This document shows positions 11,639 to 24,200 of a stretch of 64,000 nt of DNA, one piece after another. The stretch comes from Orychophragmus violaceus (Eukaryota; Streptophyta; Magnoliopsida; Brassicales; Brassicaceae). The DNA lies in assembly GCA_030180135.1 (NCBI GenBank), contig CM058238.1, positions 1,002,461 to 1,066,460 on the forward strand, in the 5' to 3' direction. The notes below the pieces were generated by a model. It saw nothing but the letters and a program-made list of their open reading frames with translations, did no database searches and had not been told where the DNA came from. Position numbers and translations under genes: made by a program. How positions within the stretch are numbered: position 1 is the stretch's first letter; every line of letters begins with the position of its first letter.

Positions 11639-13899
11639 TCTCTACACAAAACCTTGATCTCTCACGCAGATACTTGCTCGATCTGTAATTGTAGAAAAAA
11701 AGGAAAACCCTTTACGAGGGAAAGAACAAGGTAGAAACCCACGAGAGATCAAATCAAATCCTACTTAATCAACAACTAAAGGCGATTTCTTTTAGCTGTC
11801 TGTAATGCTAATGATGATGCTTATCGTTGATAATTACATCTATCTGCACTCTTTCTTTCTTCAGTTTTATATGTAGAAAAAGGGAGGATTTTTATTGCCT
11901 CGTCGTGTATGATGCAAACACAAATTGAATTAAAATAAGAAAAGAAATGTGTTGAAGAAATTGGAGATTTGATTCTTTACCAGAAAGAGAGGAGAAGTGG
12001 TGATATATGAGAGAGATTTGAAGAAGACAAGGAACACGCCTGACGTTAACGTTTGTTCTTTGCTTTTTCTCCCGACACTTTACTTCACACAAACGTCTCT
12101 GTGGTTTCAAGTTTTCTTCTAGGTTTTGATCGACGTAACGTTTCAGAATCGCGGCTGCGATTACCCTTATAAAGCATATTCATAAAAGCGGTACTAAAAC
12201 GCAATTCAGCATTATTTGGACTATTAGAAAGCATATTTTAACGTCTAACTACAATGATTAAAAATGTAGTCACCAATGGAACCAATTATTTCGTAAGCAC
12301 CCCCTTTTTTGTAGGGCATGATTTCCTAAATACTGATTATTAAATTAATTTTCCCCCAAATTGATTAACGGATTAGTACTTAAATTGTTTATAAAAGTCG
12401 GCAATATCTTTTGGGTGTTTTTTTGTTTGAAAAAATGTTAAATTAACTCAAAAGAAAAAAATGGTTCTTTTTTACAATAGCTTGTGAACTTTTTTGATCA
12501 AAATCATAAGAATTGAACTGCTGAGACCTTGAGATTCTACCAACTTAATTTATCTTGCTGCGAACCAGAGTCTTAAAGTGTCTTTGAACTTCACCCCTTT
12601 CATCTCTACAATGGTCGAGGCTCTGTTTCTTATTTGTTTGTCAATCTTTTGGGTGTTTTTAAAATTGGGAACAAAACTATTGTTGGTTTGCGAATGTATG
12701 TGTTGTATCAATTTTTGATATGTTGGCAAATATTACATGAGCTTTTAAATGTTGTTCTTTTCACATCTCTTCATTGTTGTATTTTTTTATAGTTTCTATG
12801 TTAAAGTTAGTTGTGTTGCATAAATGCCTTTTAAATTGTTTGCAGTTAGAACAGTTTGATAATCTTTTAGATAAAACAAAGAAAAATCGGGGATCAGTTT
12901 TGTAAACGGACTTAAACTTGGATATGAAACATATTTATAAATGGGTCTAAACAAACTTAAACGGATATGCGATAATTTAGCGGATTTAAACGTGTGTTTT
13001 TAAACGGATTTTAAATATAAACGGGTCTATTCGGATTTGGATACATGTTTAAATGGATCGGGTCTAAACGGATCACCATTTATATATGTGTGAGTGTGTG
13101 TTTGGTGTTATTTCAGTATATTGGAGGATAAAACTGGATTGTCCAATTTAGCCCACCAAAGTGCCAAGTTGTTGAAAAAAAGGTGCTAAGTTGAGTAAAG
13201 ATCATCTTGAGCTTTGTCTAACAATCCTCATATGTCAAAAAAATTTCTCTTTATTTTCTCGTTTGTGTGTCTACAAAGTTTTGATCAATTTCTGTTTATA
13301 TATTTTTCTGTTTCGTATGCTATAAAATTGTCCTGACATGTGTGGCAAGAAAATAAATTTTAGTTCGATGTATAGAGACCTTTATTTTCTGAGACAACTT
13401 GGCTGCAATATTTAATGGGCTGTCTAAATTTTGGGCCATAGCCTTTTACTTTGCGGGCCAAGGTTCTTTATTAGTATTTCCATCCGTCAAACACTAGCAT
13501 ATGCTCTACAAACGCGCGTAACGTGCACGCATGAGAAAAAAATGTTAAGCATTCTATTTATATTTTTTCTTTGTTGACAAAAAAGCAAAAACCTGTAAAA
13601 AAAAAACATAAATTCTCTTACTCAAAAATGTAAACCGAGAAAAAAATATAAAAGAATGATAGAATTGTGTAGAGAACGAAACATAAACACATTTTATTGA
13701 AGTTTATTTACTGTATTTAAAAAACGAAAATGAAAAAACAGAGGTCAGTTAAATTTTTTTTTTTTTTAAATAAAAAGTTATTTAGCAGCTTGGCTTGTAC
13801 CGGCTCTGGCACCACCAAACCGAGAGTCATCCTTTGTCGTCTCTCTTTCCTTCTCTTCAACTTCTAAGAAGAAAAAGTAATTTCAGTTTTTGCGTTTCC
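11639..13899. other. divergent intergenic region RABC2a / EXO70A1
   Basis: Must carry both promoters. About 12890-13085 holds irregular repeats of the type AAACGGATTTAAA and GGGTCTAAACGGAT, probably a decayed DNA transposon with repeated subterminal motifs; no clear ends seen. An in-frame ATG at 13795 could extend EXO70A1 by 35 residues but is more likely leader sequence. Confidence 0.45.
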
Positions 13900-16800
13900 A
13901 TGGCCGTACATAGCGGAATGGATCTGCTCAGCGAAAGAGCTTTGTTGATGAGAGAATCACTTCAGAAGAGTCAAACTATCACCGATAATGTTGTCTCGAT
14001 CCTCGGTTCCTTCGATAGCCGTCTTTCTGCTCTTGAAACCGCCATGCGTCCCACTCAGGTCTCTTCCGCCTCTTCGAGCTCCCTATCATGTTCTCTGATT
14101 GCTTTTCTTATGTCCAGATCTGGATTTTGTAACTCTACCAACTTTTTGCTGACTTGATCGGAATTTCTGTTGACTGTGTTGGAAATCTCAGATTAGAACT
14201 CATGCTATAAGGAAAGCTCACGAGAATATTGATAAGACTCTTAAATCTGCTGAGATTATTTTGTCTCAATTTGATCTCCTCCGTCAGGTTTGTTTCAATG
14301 CTGATTTTGTGTTGTAAAAAAATATCTCTCATTATATGATCCATGATTTTTGTTTATTATGCTCTCAATTCATTTCTAGGCAGAGACTAAGGTACTCAAG
14401 GGGCCACATGAGGACCTGGAAAGTTATCTGGAGGCAATAGCTCAACTCAGGAAAATTATTCGTTATTTTAGCAGCAACAAAAGCTTTAAGAGTAGTGATG
14501 GAGTTCTCAACCATGCAAATAGCTTGCTTGCGAAAGCACAGTCTAAGCTGGAAGAGGAGTTTAAACAATTGCTAACTTCTTACAGGTTTGTGCTTCTGTA
14601 CCTAGAAAGGATTTGTAGAACGCATTGTTGAGTGTCTTATATATGCAGCAGTTCATATTAAGACTACATTACATGGTTCCTCTTTCAAACTTCATGCTCT
14701 TGCATGCTATAACCATGATTCCTACCCTTTCACTTCAGTGTACATTGCTAGCTGTGGATTTTTCTGTCACTTTTCTAGTTTGTGTTCTTTGTTCTGTAAG
14801 ATCTTACTACTTCCTTACCTCCTTGAAAATATCCAAGAATATTTTTAGGACTAGCATAAAAATCAGTTTCTTGAAATGACATTTTATTTCGTGGATTATC
14901 GGAGTTGTCAAGTATGGTAAAACTAACACTTGTCAGTATACATGTTCCCTATAATACTAGTCATGTGACCCAGTAATCGGAGTATTAAAGTCTAATTTGA
15001 GTGTCTTTTTCAAATCGCCTGCATTCGTTTCATATTTTTATTTATCTTTGTTATAATCAGCAAACCTGTGGAGCCTGATCGCCTTTTTGATGGCCTTCCG
15101 AACTCATTGAGACCAACCGCAGACGGTGATGGTGATGGAAAATCGTCAATGCCCCACGGAGGACACCACAAAGATGAATCAGAAATTGCTGCTTATACAC
15201 TTCCAATCCTAATTCCATCAAGGGTATTGCCACTTTTGCATGATTTGGCTCAGCAAATGGTTCAGGCTGGTCACCAGCAACTGTTGCTACAAATTTATAG
15301 GTGAACTGATTCTTGGCCATTCATCCCTTATATAGTACAATTCATTGTCAAATTTTACTCTGTTATATTTTGAACTAAATAATTGTAACGTGAGTCAAAG
15401 TACTGTGTCAAGCTATAGTTGCTTTCAGACGAAAATGGATATACAATTGGTTTACAAAGAGCTAGTTTTTCCGAGGTTTCCGCAAGTTGTTAGTGTAAAT
15501 TTGACTATCCTTATACTGTTTCACTAGTTAAACTAGAGAGAGGTGTAGTTAAAATAAGAATTTCTATAGGAAATATCCACGGGTCTTTGATATTTGTGTG
15601 TTTCTATAATGAGAACCTTATTTTAGCTGTGATGTGCACATCGTGCACTCCACTGTTTGTGCATACCTGATATGAGAAAATGATTGCTAGGTTTGATATC
15701 ATGCGATGTTGTTTGTCTCATACAATGCAATTCAGCAGTTTTGTCTCTTTTTTTCCCGTCCATATGAACTATGTGACACTGCAACTACTCGTATCGTCAG
15801 ATTTATGCTGTGAACTGCATAATCTACTGGCATTTTTCAAATGCATATTCAAGATGCATTTGTGTGCGTTGAAATTGTTTTTGATATCCTTTTGTTCAAT
15901 GTCTTATGTTTTGTTCAGAGAAACACGTACTTTTGTCTTGGAAGAGAGCTTAAGGAAATTGGGAGTTGAAAAACTTAGCAAAGAGGATGTTCAGAGGATG
16001 CAGTGGGAAGTTTTGGAGGCTAAAATTGGAAATTGGATCCATTTCATGCGCATTGCTGTAAGAATGCTATTTAAGGTTTGCAATATTTGCAACATGTTAT
16101 GTAGGATCCTAACTCAAAGATGCTTTCAACAGGTTAAATTACTCTTTGCTGGAGAAAGGCAAGTATGTGACCAGATATTCCGAGGCTTCGATTCTCTTAG
16201 TGATCAGTGTTTTGCAGAAGTTACAGTGAGCAGTGTCTCAATGCTTCTTAGCTTTGGGGATGCCATAGCTAGGAGCAAGAGATCTCCAGAAAAGTTGTTT
16301 GTACTCTTAGACATGTATGAGATAATGCGGGAGCTTCATACGGAGGTAATACGTTTCTCATTAAGTAGCCATATAGTGAAAAGTCTTGTGTTAAATGGAA
16401 AAATTCTTCTCTAGCTTAAGCTTCTGGTGGATTTTTCTGTTTTTATGCTAGTTTTCTGGTTTGTGAGTTTTTGGTACATGCTTGATTCATCTTTGAACCT
16501 GTATTAGATTTGTATAAGCTAGTGAGGTGAAATATTAGACTGCAGGATGATGCACTTTTATGTTTTGACTCGCATTTAGTGATTTACCATGTTAAGACAT
16601 AATAGTTCAGTTTGCATAGTTTAGCAAAGAGTTCACCACTCACTTTATAGAGATGCCAAATCTAGCTACTTTATTCACTTGAGGAGTAAGATTTGGAAAT
16701 TGATTGTTTTTTAACGTTTTTACTCCCTTGTGGATTTCCCGTAAATCGGATGTGTTTTGAGCATTTGATGCATGTAATAGTCCAGCTGCTGAACCCCACC

Positions 16801-18326
16801 ATAATCAACAGTATATCAAGCAGAGAAAAAGCATTGTAAACGTATGTGGTTGAAGCTTGCTGTCTAGGACTAGAATTATTTGATGACCAGCTGGTTTTTG
16901 TGGTACATCGTAAAAAGGTGGATGAAATTAGATGGCGCTACAATCTCATGAAATTTGTGTCCATGGACAGATTGAGACAATTTTCAAAGGTAAAGCATGC
17001 CTTGAAATTAGAGATTCTGCTACGGGGTTGACAAAGCGGCTGGCGCAGACTGCTCAGGAAACATTTGGTGACTTCGAAGAAGCTGTAGAAAAAGATGCTA
17101 CAAAGACTGCTGTTCTAGATGGGACTGTCCACCCACTAACAAGCTATGTCATCAATTATGTCAAGTTCTTATTCGAGTAAGTTACGGCATATATGTCTAC
17201 TTGGTTAGAACTTATTTATTTGAAACTCTTTCTTCTCCTTCATCCTGCTATTAATGATTCATTGTTGATCGTTGGTGTCAGCTACCAAGCGACTTTGAAG
17301 CAACTTTTCTTGGAATTTGGAAATGGAGATGACTCGAATTCTCAGCTTGCATCCGTTACAATGCGGATAATGCAGGCGCTTCAAAACAACTTGGAGGGAA
17401 AATCGAAACAGTACAAAGATCCTGCGTTGACACACTTGTTCTTGATGAACAACATTCATTACATGGTTAGATCTGTGCGAAGGTGGGTTCAGTTTCGCGT
17501 TTAAATACTGATCAGGGTTTATAAAAAAAACATTCAGTTGATGTAGTTGGTTCTATGGATATCATAAATGTTTACAGGTCAGAAGCCAAGGATTTGTTAG
17601 GAGATGATTGGGTTCAAAGGCATAGGCGTATCGTTCAGCAACATGCAAACCTATACAAAAGGACTGCTTGGACAAAGGTTCGATCTATATGTCTAACTCT
17701 AGACACAAAAAGTAGTGTTTAAAATCTTCATAATATGGTTTACTAAGAAACTAGGGATAAAATGAAAATATATTTGTAGATATTACAAAGCTCGTCGGCG
17801 CAAGGGTTGACCTCATCCGGAGGAGGAAGTGTAGAGGGAGGAAACAGCAGTGGAGTTTCAAAAGGGTTATTGAAAGAGAGGTAAGCCTTCAACTATCCAA
17901 AAAAACACAGTTATTGTGAAATGTTTATATATTTGATAATGATGAATATTGGGAAAAAATGGAACACAGGTTCAAGATGTTCAATATGCAATTTGATGAG
18001 TTGCATCAGAGACAATCACAATGGACAGTACCAGACACAGAGCTAAGAGAGTCACTAAGACTTGCTGTTGCTGAAGTATTATTGCCTGCTTATAGATCAT
18101 TCCTCAAACGCTTTGGGTAAAAAAAAAAAAAAAAATTCTTTCTAACCTGCAAAAGCTTTTTAACATATTTTTGCTGAATTATTATTGCCTGCTTGTTGAT
18201 GGTTGTAGGCCTTTGGTTGAGAATGGTAAGAATCCGCAGAGATACATAAAGTATACAGCTGAAGATCTTGAGAGATTGTTGGGTGAGTTGTTTGAAGGGA
18301 AGTCTATGAATGAACCACGACGATAA
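13900..18326 (+). CDS. EXO70A1: exocyst subunit EXO70A1
   Basis: Twelve exons: 13900-14058, 14192-14287, 14380-14585, 15061-15300, 15919-16057, 16133-16345, 16971-17176, 17282-17482, 17578-17677, 17780-17880, 17970-18116, 18209-18326, summing to 641 codons plus stop, close to the 638 residues I recall for A. thaliana. Exo70 is the membrane-binding subunit of the octameric exocyst, which tethers secretory vesicles to PIP2-rich plasma membrane and is needed for polar growth, xylem development and Casparian-strip placement. Reads MAVHSGMDLLSERALLMRES at the coiled-coil N-terminus, a variable glycine- and histidine-rich loop (DGDGDGKSSMPHGGHH), then the conserved helical-rod domain ending KSMNEPRR. 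Most substitutions fall in the loop. The start was chosen by family length. Confidence 0.95.
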
Positions 18327-18840
18327 AAAACAAACAACCAAAGCTGATTGTGTATGGTAAATCTCTGTCGAATTCTTTTTCCTGTTGTCTAATTCGTTAC
18401 CATTGTATATGGAGTGTCTGACTTTTCATGTTTGTTTGTTATTTTGTTGTTTTTTTTCCATATGTTTTTCTTTTAATAATTGATAGAGTGTGTAAATTAC
18501 TTGGAAACGGAGTTGTTTTCTCTTTTGTGTACGTTCACGGTTTGAAATAATCATGGCCTAATAAGTCTAAATCATACGGATTATGAGATCATTGTTTGTA
18601 TGATTTCATCGGATATTTAGAGTTGATGCATTTACGCTAACTAATACTAAGTTGATATATCATACAAAAGTGAGTTGATTTGATAAGCTTCGGGACAAGA
18701 AGTTTTCATGCGGATCAATTCCGGATCTATAAAAGTTCAAATCGACAGTAAAAACCTGTCATACAAATGTCTCATACGGCAATAAGTAAGAAGTACATAT
18801 CTGTATTTGTTTTTTGTATTTAATAAAAATGTCGACACTA
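18327..18840. other. intergenic spacer
   Basis: 3' flank of EXO70A1 up to a LINE insertion. AT-rich, no gene recognised. Confidence 0.5.
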
Positions 18841-18856
18841 AACAGTAAAACACCTT

Positions 18857-19757
18857 GATTCTAAGACCAGAAGCATGTTCCCCTGGGTGTTGTGGCACAT
18901 CTGGAAGGCCAGAAATAGCCTCGCATATGAGCAGACCAAATTAGCGACAGAGGTTGTATGGTCAAGAGCCAAAGAAGACGCCGAGGTTTGGCTAAGTCTC
19001 CATGGGTTACTTCCTGCAGAATCCCTTCATCATAGCACTGTCTCTACCCAAGGCTGGATCAAACCCCCGATCCACACTGTTAAATGTAATGTCGGATCGT
19101 CATGGTTCAACTACTGCATTTATGGAGGTGTTTCTTGGATAGTACGCAACCATCAAGGTACCCCACTCTTCCACAGTAGACGCTCTTTCTCTATGGTTCA
19201 GAGCCACTTGGAAAATGATTTCCGTGGGCTACTTTGGACTATCGATTCTATGATTAGTCTTCGCATAAAGGACGTGATCTTTGAAACTTCTTCTGTGGAA
19301 GTCAGACATACTTTGTTGAACCCTCTCTCTTATCCTTGGGCGTGTCAGACCATTAACCGGATCTTAGACCTCATGAAGAGTTTTGAGCACTGGAGCTTCG
19401 ACCACACCTCTAATGTTAAGAACAGAGTGGCAGGATATATAGCCGCAAGTGCTACATGTAACAGATTCTATCAATCCTACGTTGCTCGCAATGGTCCTCA
19501 TTGGCTCCAACACATTATTATGGATGACGCACTGGTAGCCTAACATGTAGCTGTGTTTCTACTTTCATCCCCCTCTACTCGCTCTTTCCGCATTGGGTCC
19601 TTGCCTTGCTGGAGTCGTCTCTGCTTTTTAGCTTGTCCATTATCTAGTGTCTCATCTTCCTTCTCGGTTTCTTTATAGCTTTTATCTCTCTCTTGTTAAC
19701 TAATGTATAGGTCTCTCCCTTTGTAACATTGAATGATTCACAGCGTTAAAAAAAAAA
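18857..19757 (+). mobile_element. 5'-truncated LINE with RNase H-like ORF
   Basis: About 0.9 kb ending in a poly(A) run, flanked by a direct repeat of about 16 bp (AACAGTAAAACACCTT at 18841-18856 and 19758-19773), the signature of target-primed reverse transcription. It carries a single ORF at 18875-19543 (222 codons) that starts WVLWHIWKARNSLAYE, the usual link between the reverse transcriptase and RNase H domains of plant L1-type elements, and continues as an RNase H-like region in which the catalytic acidic residues look poorly kept. Severely 5' truncated, so not mobile by itself. The ORF is open over its whole length, which suggests a fairly young copy. Confidence 0.85.
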
Positions 19758-20063
19758 AACAGTAAAACACCTTTCAAATGTCCCATAAGGCCATAACTAG
19801 TACTTGTATATATTTGGTTTGGACCATGCCAAAAAAACAACAAAGAATTCGAAAACTAATACGAAAGAACCCAAAATGTTTTTTAACAATAAAAAAAACC
19901 GACCACAACATTGTTCTTGAACCGGACAGGACAAGAGAGCTCGCTCGACAATAATAAAATAATTGAGTGGTGAGATGTGTTTGTTGTTTAAACACATGTT
20001 TGGTAATGGCGTATCTTTTTTTTTTTTTTTTTTTTTTTTTGTTAAGTTTGATAATTGGCAATG

Positions 20064-20071
20064 GCATATTC
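20064..20071. promoter_or_regulatory. candidate P1BS (PHR1-binding) site
   Basis: GCATATTC fits the GNATATNC consensus bound by PHR1-type phosphate-starvation regulators and lies about 450 bp upstream of the predicted AT4 start. An 8-bp degenerate match can occur by chance, so this is suggestive only. Confidence 0.4.
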
Positions 20072-20483
20072 CTTTTAGAAGATACCAAATTCTCCAAACA
20101 TCTTTACATGGACTTCCCTATTTCCATCATCTCCATCCACTTTATTCCAAAATATTAATTTGATAATTATTTCAATGTCATCTTTACACCAATGACAATT
20201 CTTACTTTTATTCCCCTTTACACCAATAATCTACACATTTTTTCTTTCACTTTTTTCCAATATTTTACTTAAAATAACTTATGGAGCCCTATACTTTGAA
20301 CTCATGTACAGTTCTACATACATATACATTGTTCATAAATAAATGTCGGTATACCGTACAATAACATCTAAACTAGATGTTATATTTGTATTCATTTTAA
20401 GATACAGTTTCGGAGAAAAACAAAAAGTTAAACCATTATCAACAGACACGCGATACAGTGGTTACACAGAGCTGATTAATTAT

Positions 20484-20493
20484 TATATAAAAA
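20484..20493 (+). promoter_or_regulatory. TATA box of AT4
   Basis: TATATAAAAA about 30 bp before the predicted start of the non-coding transcript. Confidence 0.5.
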
Positions 20494-20514
20494 GATTATT
20501 ATAAAGAAAAAAAG

Positions 20515-21250
20515 AGTGGAAAGAACACTATGGCTTATGTAATGGGGTGTTTTCAATTTCTGCTTTTCAATGTGTCTCCATGACCAAAGACAAAGAGAGA
20601 AGCCATAAAAACCCTAACAACACCCATTGTTGAAACTCTCTTTGGCACAACACTTAAACCACACAAAATATATGGCCATCCCCTAAAGAAATGAAGAAGT
20701 TGAAACCTCGGATTCAATCAGAAGATCTAACCATAAAAGGGTTTTGAGAGGTTCAGATTCTCTTTAGGGGATGGCCAAAAACACAAGAGTACTCACAAAA
20801 GGTAAGAAGAAAGAAGAAGAAGAGATCTCATGTTAATTTATGATTATGGAGTGTGTTTTTTATGTGTGGGTGTTGTGTGAATGATGATCATCATCATAGT
20901 CATTATTGTTATGGTAATGATTATGATGAGGATTGTGTGTGTGTGAATGGAGCGATGAAGATTGCATGAAGGTTGATGAAGACAAGCTTAGATTTGTCTT
21001 TTGTTATTCCCTCGTTTGGGCAACTTCGATCCTTTGGCAAGCTTCGGTTCCCCTCGGAATCAGCAGATTATTACTATCTTATTTTCTCTGATCTATTTAG
21101 TTTGTTTCCAGTTTGGTTTTGTTTAGTGTCTTTAATTTCGTTATGTTTGTGTTTGAATGTGTGTGTGTGTAATACCGTGTGATGCACCACTCACGTGTGT
21201 TCCTATCTGTGTGAGGAATAAAAGAATATTCGGTTTCTTATATTTATTTT
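20515..21250 (+). ncRNA. AT4: AT4/IPS2 phosphate-starvation RNA, miR399 target mimic
   Basis: Member of the TPSI1/Mt4/At4 family. It holds the conserved block of which 21018-21039 is the miR399 decoy: GGGCAACTT, then an unpaired CGA, then TCCTTTGGCA. The three-base bulge opposite the cleavage position stops slicing, so the RNA sequesters miR399 and relieves repression of the E2-like PHO2, limiting phosphate loading of shoots. The conserved downstream segment GCTTCGGTTCCCCTCGGAAT follows directly. Position between EXO70A1 and FPN2 matches, from memory, At5g03545. Transcript ends are estimated from the TATA box at 20484 and an AATAAA near 21217. The 69-codon ORF across the mimic site is not expected to be the function; a 21-codon ORF (20771-20836) lies upstream. 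Confidence 0.9.
20674..20776 (+). other. 15-bp perfect stem inside AT4 RNA
   Basis: GGCCATCCCCTAAAG (20674-20688) is exactly complementary in inverse orientation to CTTTAGGGGATGGCC (20762-20776), forming a long-range stem with a loop of 73 bases upstream of the miR399 site. Each arm carries an ATGGCC; the second starts the 21-codon ORF. Confidence 0.75.
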
Positions 21251-24200
21251 TTTCAATTAAAAGATTTATTGATTAACATAGAAAGATACAAACTCATAAA
21301 AAGCCGAATATATCGGAAACAAAGAAGTTGTTTCTTATGAAAATGTCGAATGATTGATCTTAGTGCATCACAACGGATGCTCAAAAAGAAAAGTGTATTC
21401 AAGCAATATATATGTCAAATTATGTAATTGGGTTTTTGAAATGCCAGTAACAAGAAGGGTTTGTTTTTAGAAACTGAATTCTTAAAACGAAATTTCAGAC
21501 CAAAGATTCATACACACAAATACAATATCATATTCATATATAGTTATATAGACTAATTACCTGAAGATAACCTATGGATCCACATGACATTATATATATA
21601 TGATGTTTTATATATATAGAGAGAAAGAGAGACATCAAGAAATTTCTTGTGGTAAACTGTCCTCATGACGCCGAAGAGAACGTTCATAGAGCATGTCCTG
21701 AGCTCTGGGCTCTGAGATTGAACGTAAGTGCAGGTTATGTGCGTCTTAAAAAATCCACTGAGCTAAAGTAGTATGCGACGACTCAACAAGGAAACATTGA
21801 CATTTAATTTGTCTTACTAGGTCTATGCAACTGTTGGTTCCTCATAAGCCTAGCTAACATTCTAGTTGGTTCCACATATGCATATCATTATTGTATATGA
21901 GTTTAGCACCACATCCATAACCCAATGAAATCTGTCACCTCATCAAAAATATTTTGACTCAAAAATATTTTGACTCAAAAATCAAGTTCGCTAAAGAGTC
22001 AACAGTCCAACAAGAAGTTTTGACTATTTTCACTATAAATAGATCATTTACTGTTTATTTTACACATCATGTAACTTGCAAAAGCTTCTATCTACACTTA
22101 TAAAGTGACAAGCACAAACAATCTTTAGGGTTTAGAGAGCATGTCCATTGAAGGATTCTCACTTCGTAATCATGTTCATTGTTCGACTCCGACCTAATTA
22201 TTAATAACAAAGAGTTTCTGACTACATTTTTAATATTTGTTATCTTGTTTAGTTCGGACTCCTTTGATCCTAACTCTTATTCTTTCGGACTAGATCGAAA
22301 TTCCATAACAACAACAAATTTTTAGAAAAGCATGTTTGATCGAGTTTTGCTTGATGATGCTTAGTATCGCCTTCTCTTTATGTAGGCAAACAATGACTTG
22401 AAATTACTTTGAAATTTCTGTATCCTCTTTGAGATATCACACGGCTTTTGCAGGAAAGTGTCTCGGAGATATCGAGGAGAACATCCATGTATCTTGTCCT
22501 ATGCTCTAGGTTTTGCGATTTGTCAACAACTACAACATTTTTCAAGATTTACCACATAACTATTGAGCCCACAGTTCAATATAATTTCCAAGCTTAATCT
22601 GCGGCCCAGTACTTGCCCAATTATCTAGTTTTAAGCCCCAAGTTCATGTGGCAAATCCTACATGTCACATACCAAGAATGGTAAATCTAGACCCAACTTC
22701 AGGTCAAGTCCATCGTGTCATAGTGTTAAAAAACCTTCGCTTACGCCCCCGCCAGATTCCTATAAACCGTGCCGATTACCTTTTAATCCATTTAAAAAAT
22801 AATAATATTACAATAATAAATTAATATTATATTTATTATTTATAAATTACGATAATTCATATATTACATTATAAAATCTTATGATAATAAATTAACATGA
22901 ATTTTATTATTTATAATTTATGATATTTCATATATTTTGTTGTACATATTTAATATATTGTTTAATTTTATAAATGTTTATGCTGTCTAGTTACAATCTA
23001 TGCTTCCGATTAAGCCTAAACGTTGGATCACTGCCCGACTAGCGCTTAACACTTTCTTGAACACTGATCATACATCTAATCAGTAAATTTACTGGTTATA
23101 ACTCAATATTTTCTCGTGAAACAATATAAACTGTAAAAAGATATGATTTTATGAATAAGGTGTTTGGTAGAATAAAATTCAACTTAATATTGACAAAAAA
23201 AAATTCAACTTAATATGGTCATGTTGCTCTCTTCTAATCATATGATAGAAAATTAATCATCTTTGTTAATCAGTTCATGAATTAGGTACCAAAAACTTTT
23301 GGAATTTTTATTAGAACAGTAGAACGTGATGCATGCTATATAAGTTGTTCTTTTGTTCGTATATATATATCTATAACATTTTCATGAACTGAGATCTAGT
23401 GAGAAGATAATATTGAAATTTGTACATTACTAGATAAATGATTGTCATATTGTAACAAGTAGTATATAAACTATAGATCACCGAGAGAAGAAACAAAAAA
23501 CATATGGTTTACTCGAACAAAACGTTGTCTTATTAGTCAGTCGTTGTGCTGTCTCCGTGACACTAGTTGTATATTCTAACGGGACAAAAAACAACTATAT
23601 TATTCTTTAATAATGATAATATAGATCGGATCATCGTTGACGCCAAAATCGAGAAAGTATTTGGACACTATGCCCTAGAAAACATATCTCAGTTTCTGCT
23701 TACATAAGTTTATACGACGACTTCGATTTAGTGCGTCGAACATTCATCCTCCAAACTCGTGTGCCATGTAAGGTTCCTGTTCCTACTTTTGAATTTGTAG
23801 CGTCGTCCTTTCAACATATTCGTTTTGTCTACTTACAACTTTTGCGATTAAACTATAAAATTTGAATTAAGAACGAGCTAGGATCGTTTCTTGTTTTCAT
23901 GGGGATGAATAGTTGGGAGTCAAATAGTAGTGTTTCTAATTGGTTTCATCTGATCGATCTTTCAGAAAGATTTATTACATGTTTTTATTTGTCAAACATT
24001 ACTTGAGTTAAAAGAAACTAAGATGACATAGTATTAAACTATATGGCTTCCAAAGATAATAATTTATTCGCTATTAATTTCGATATGTTTGGGTTTGGAT
24101 CGATGGTACTAATTTTGGACTTGGATTGTCGATGGTTGAACCAACTTTGGATTGGATGGGATTAGATTGCATTGATCGGACTCTGATACCATATTAAATT

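Noticed and set aside
15680..16414. 244-codon ORF as a separate gene
   Set aside because: It is EXO70A1 exons 5 and 6 joined through introns that happen to lack stops; splice sites and family alignment explain it.
18875..19543. host RNase H-like gene
   Set aside because: Flanked by target-site duplications and a poly(A) tail, so it is a truncated LINE.
20973..21182. 69-codon ORF across the miR399 decoy
   Set aside because: It overlaps the conserved AT4 non-coding block and has an arbitrary composition; the nucleotide motif, not the peptide, is what is conserved in this family.
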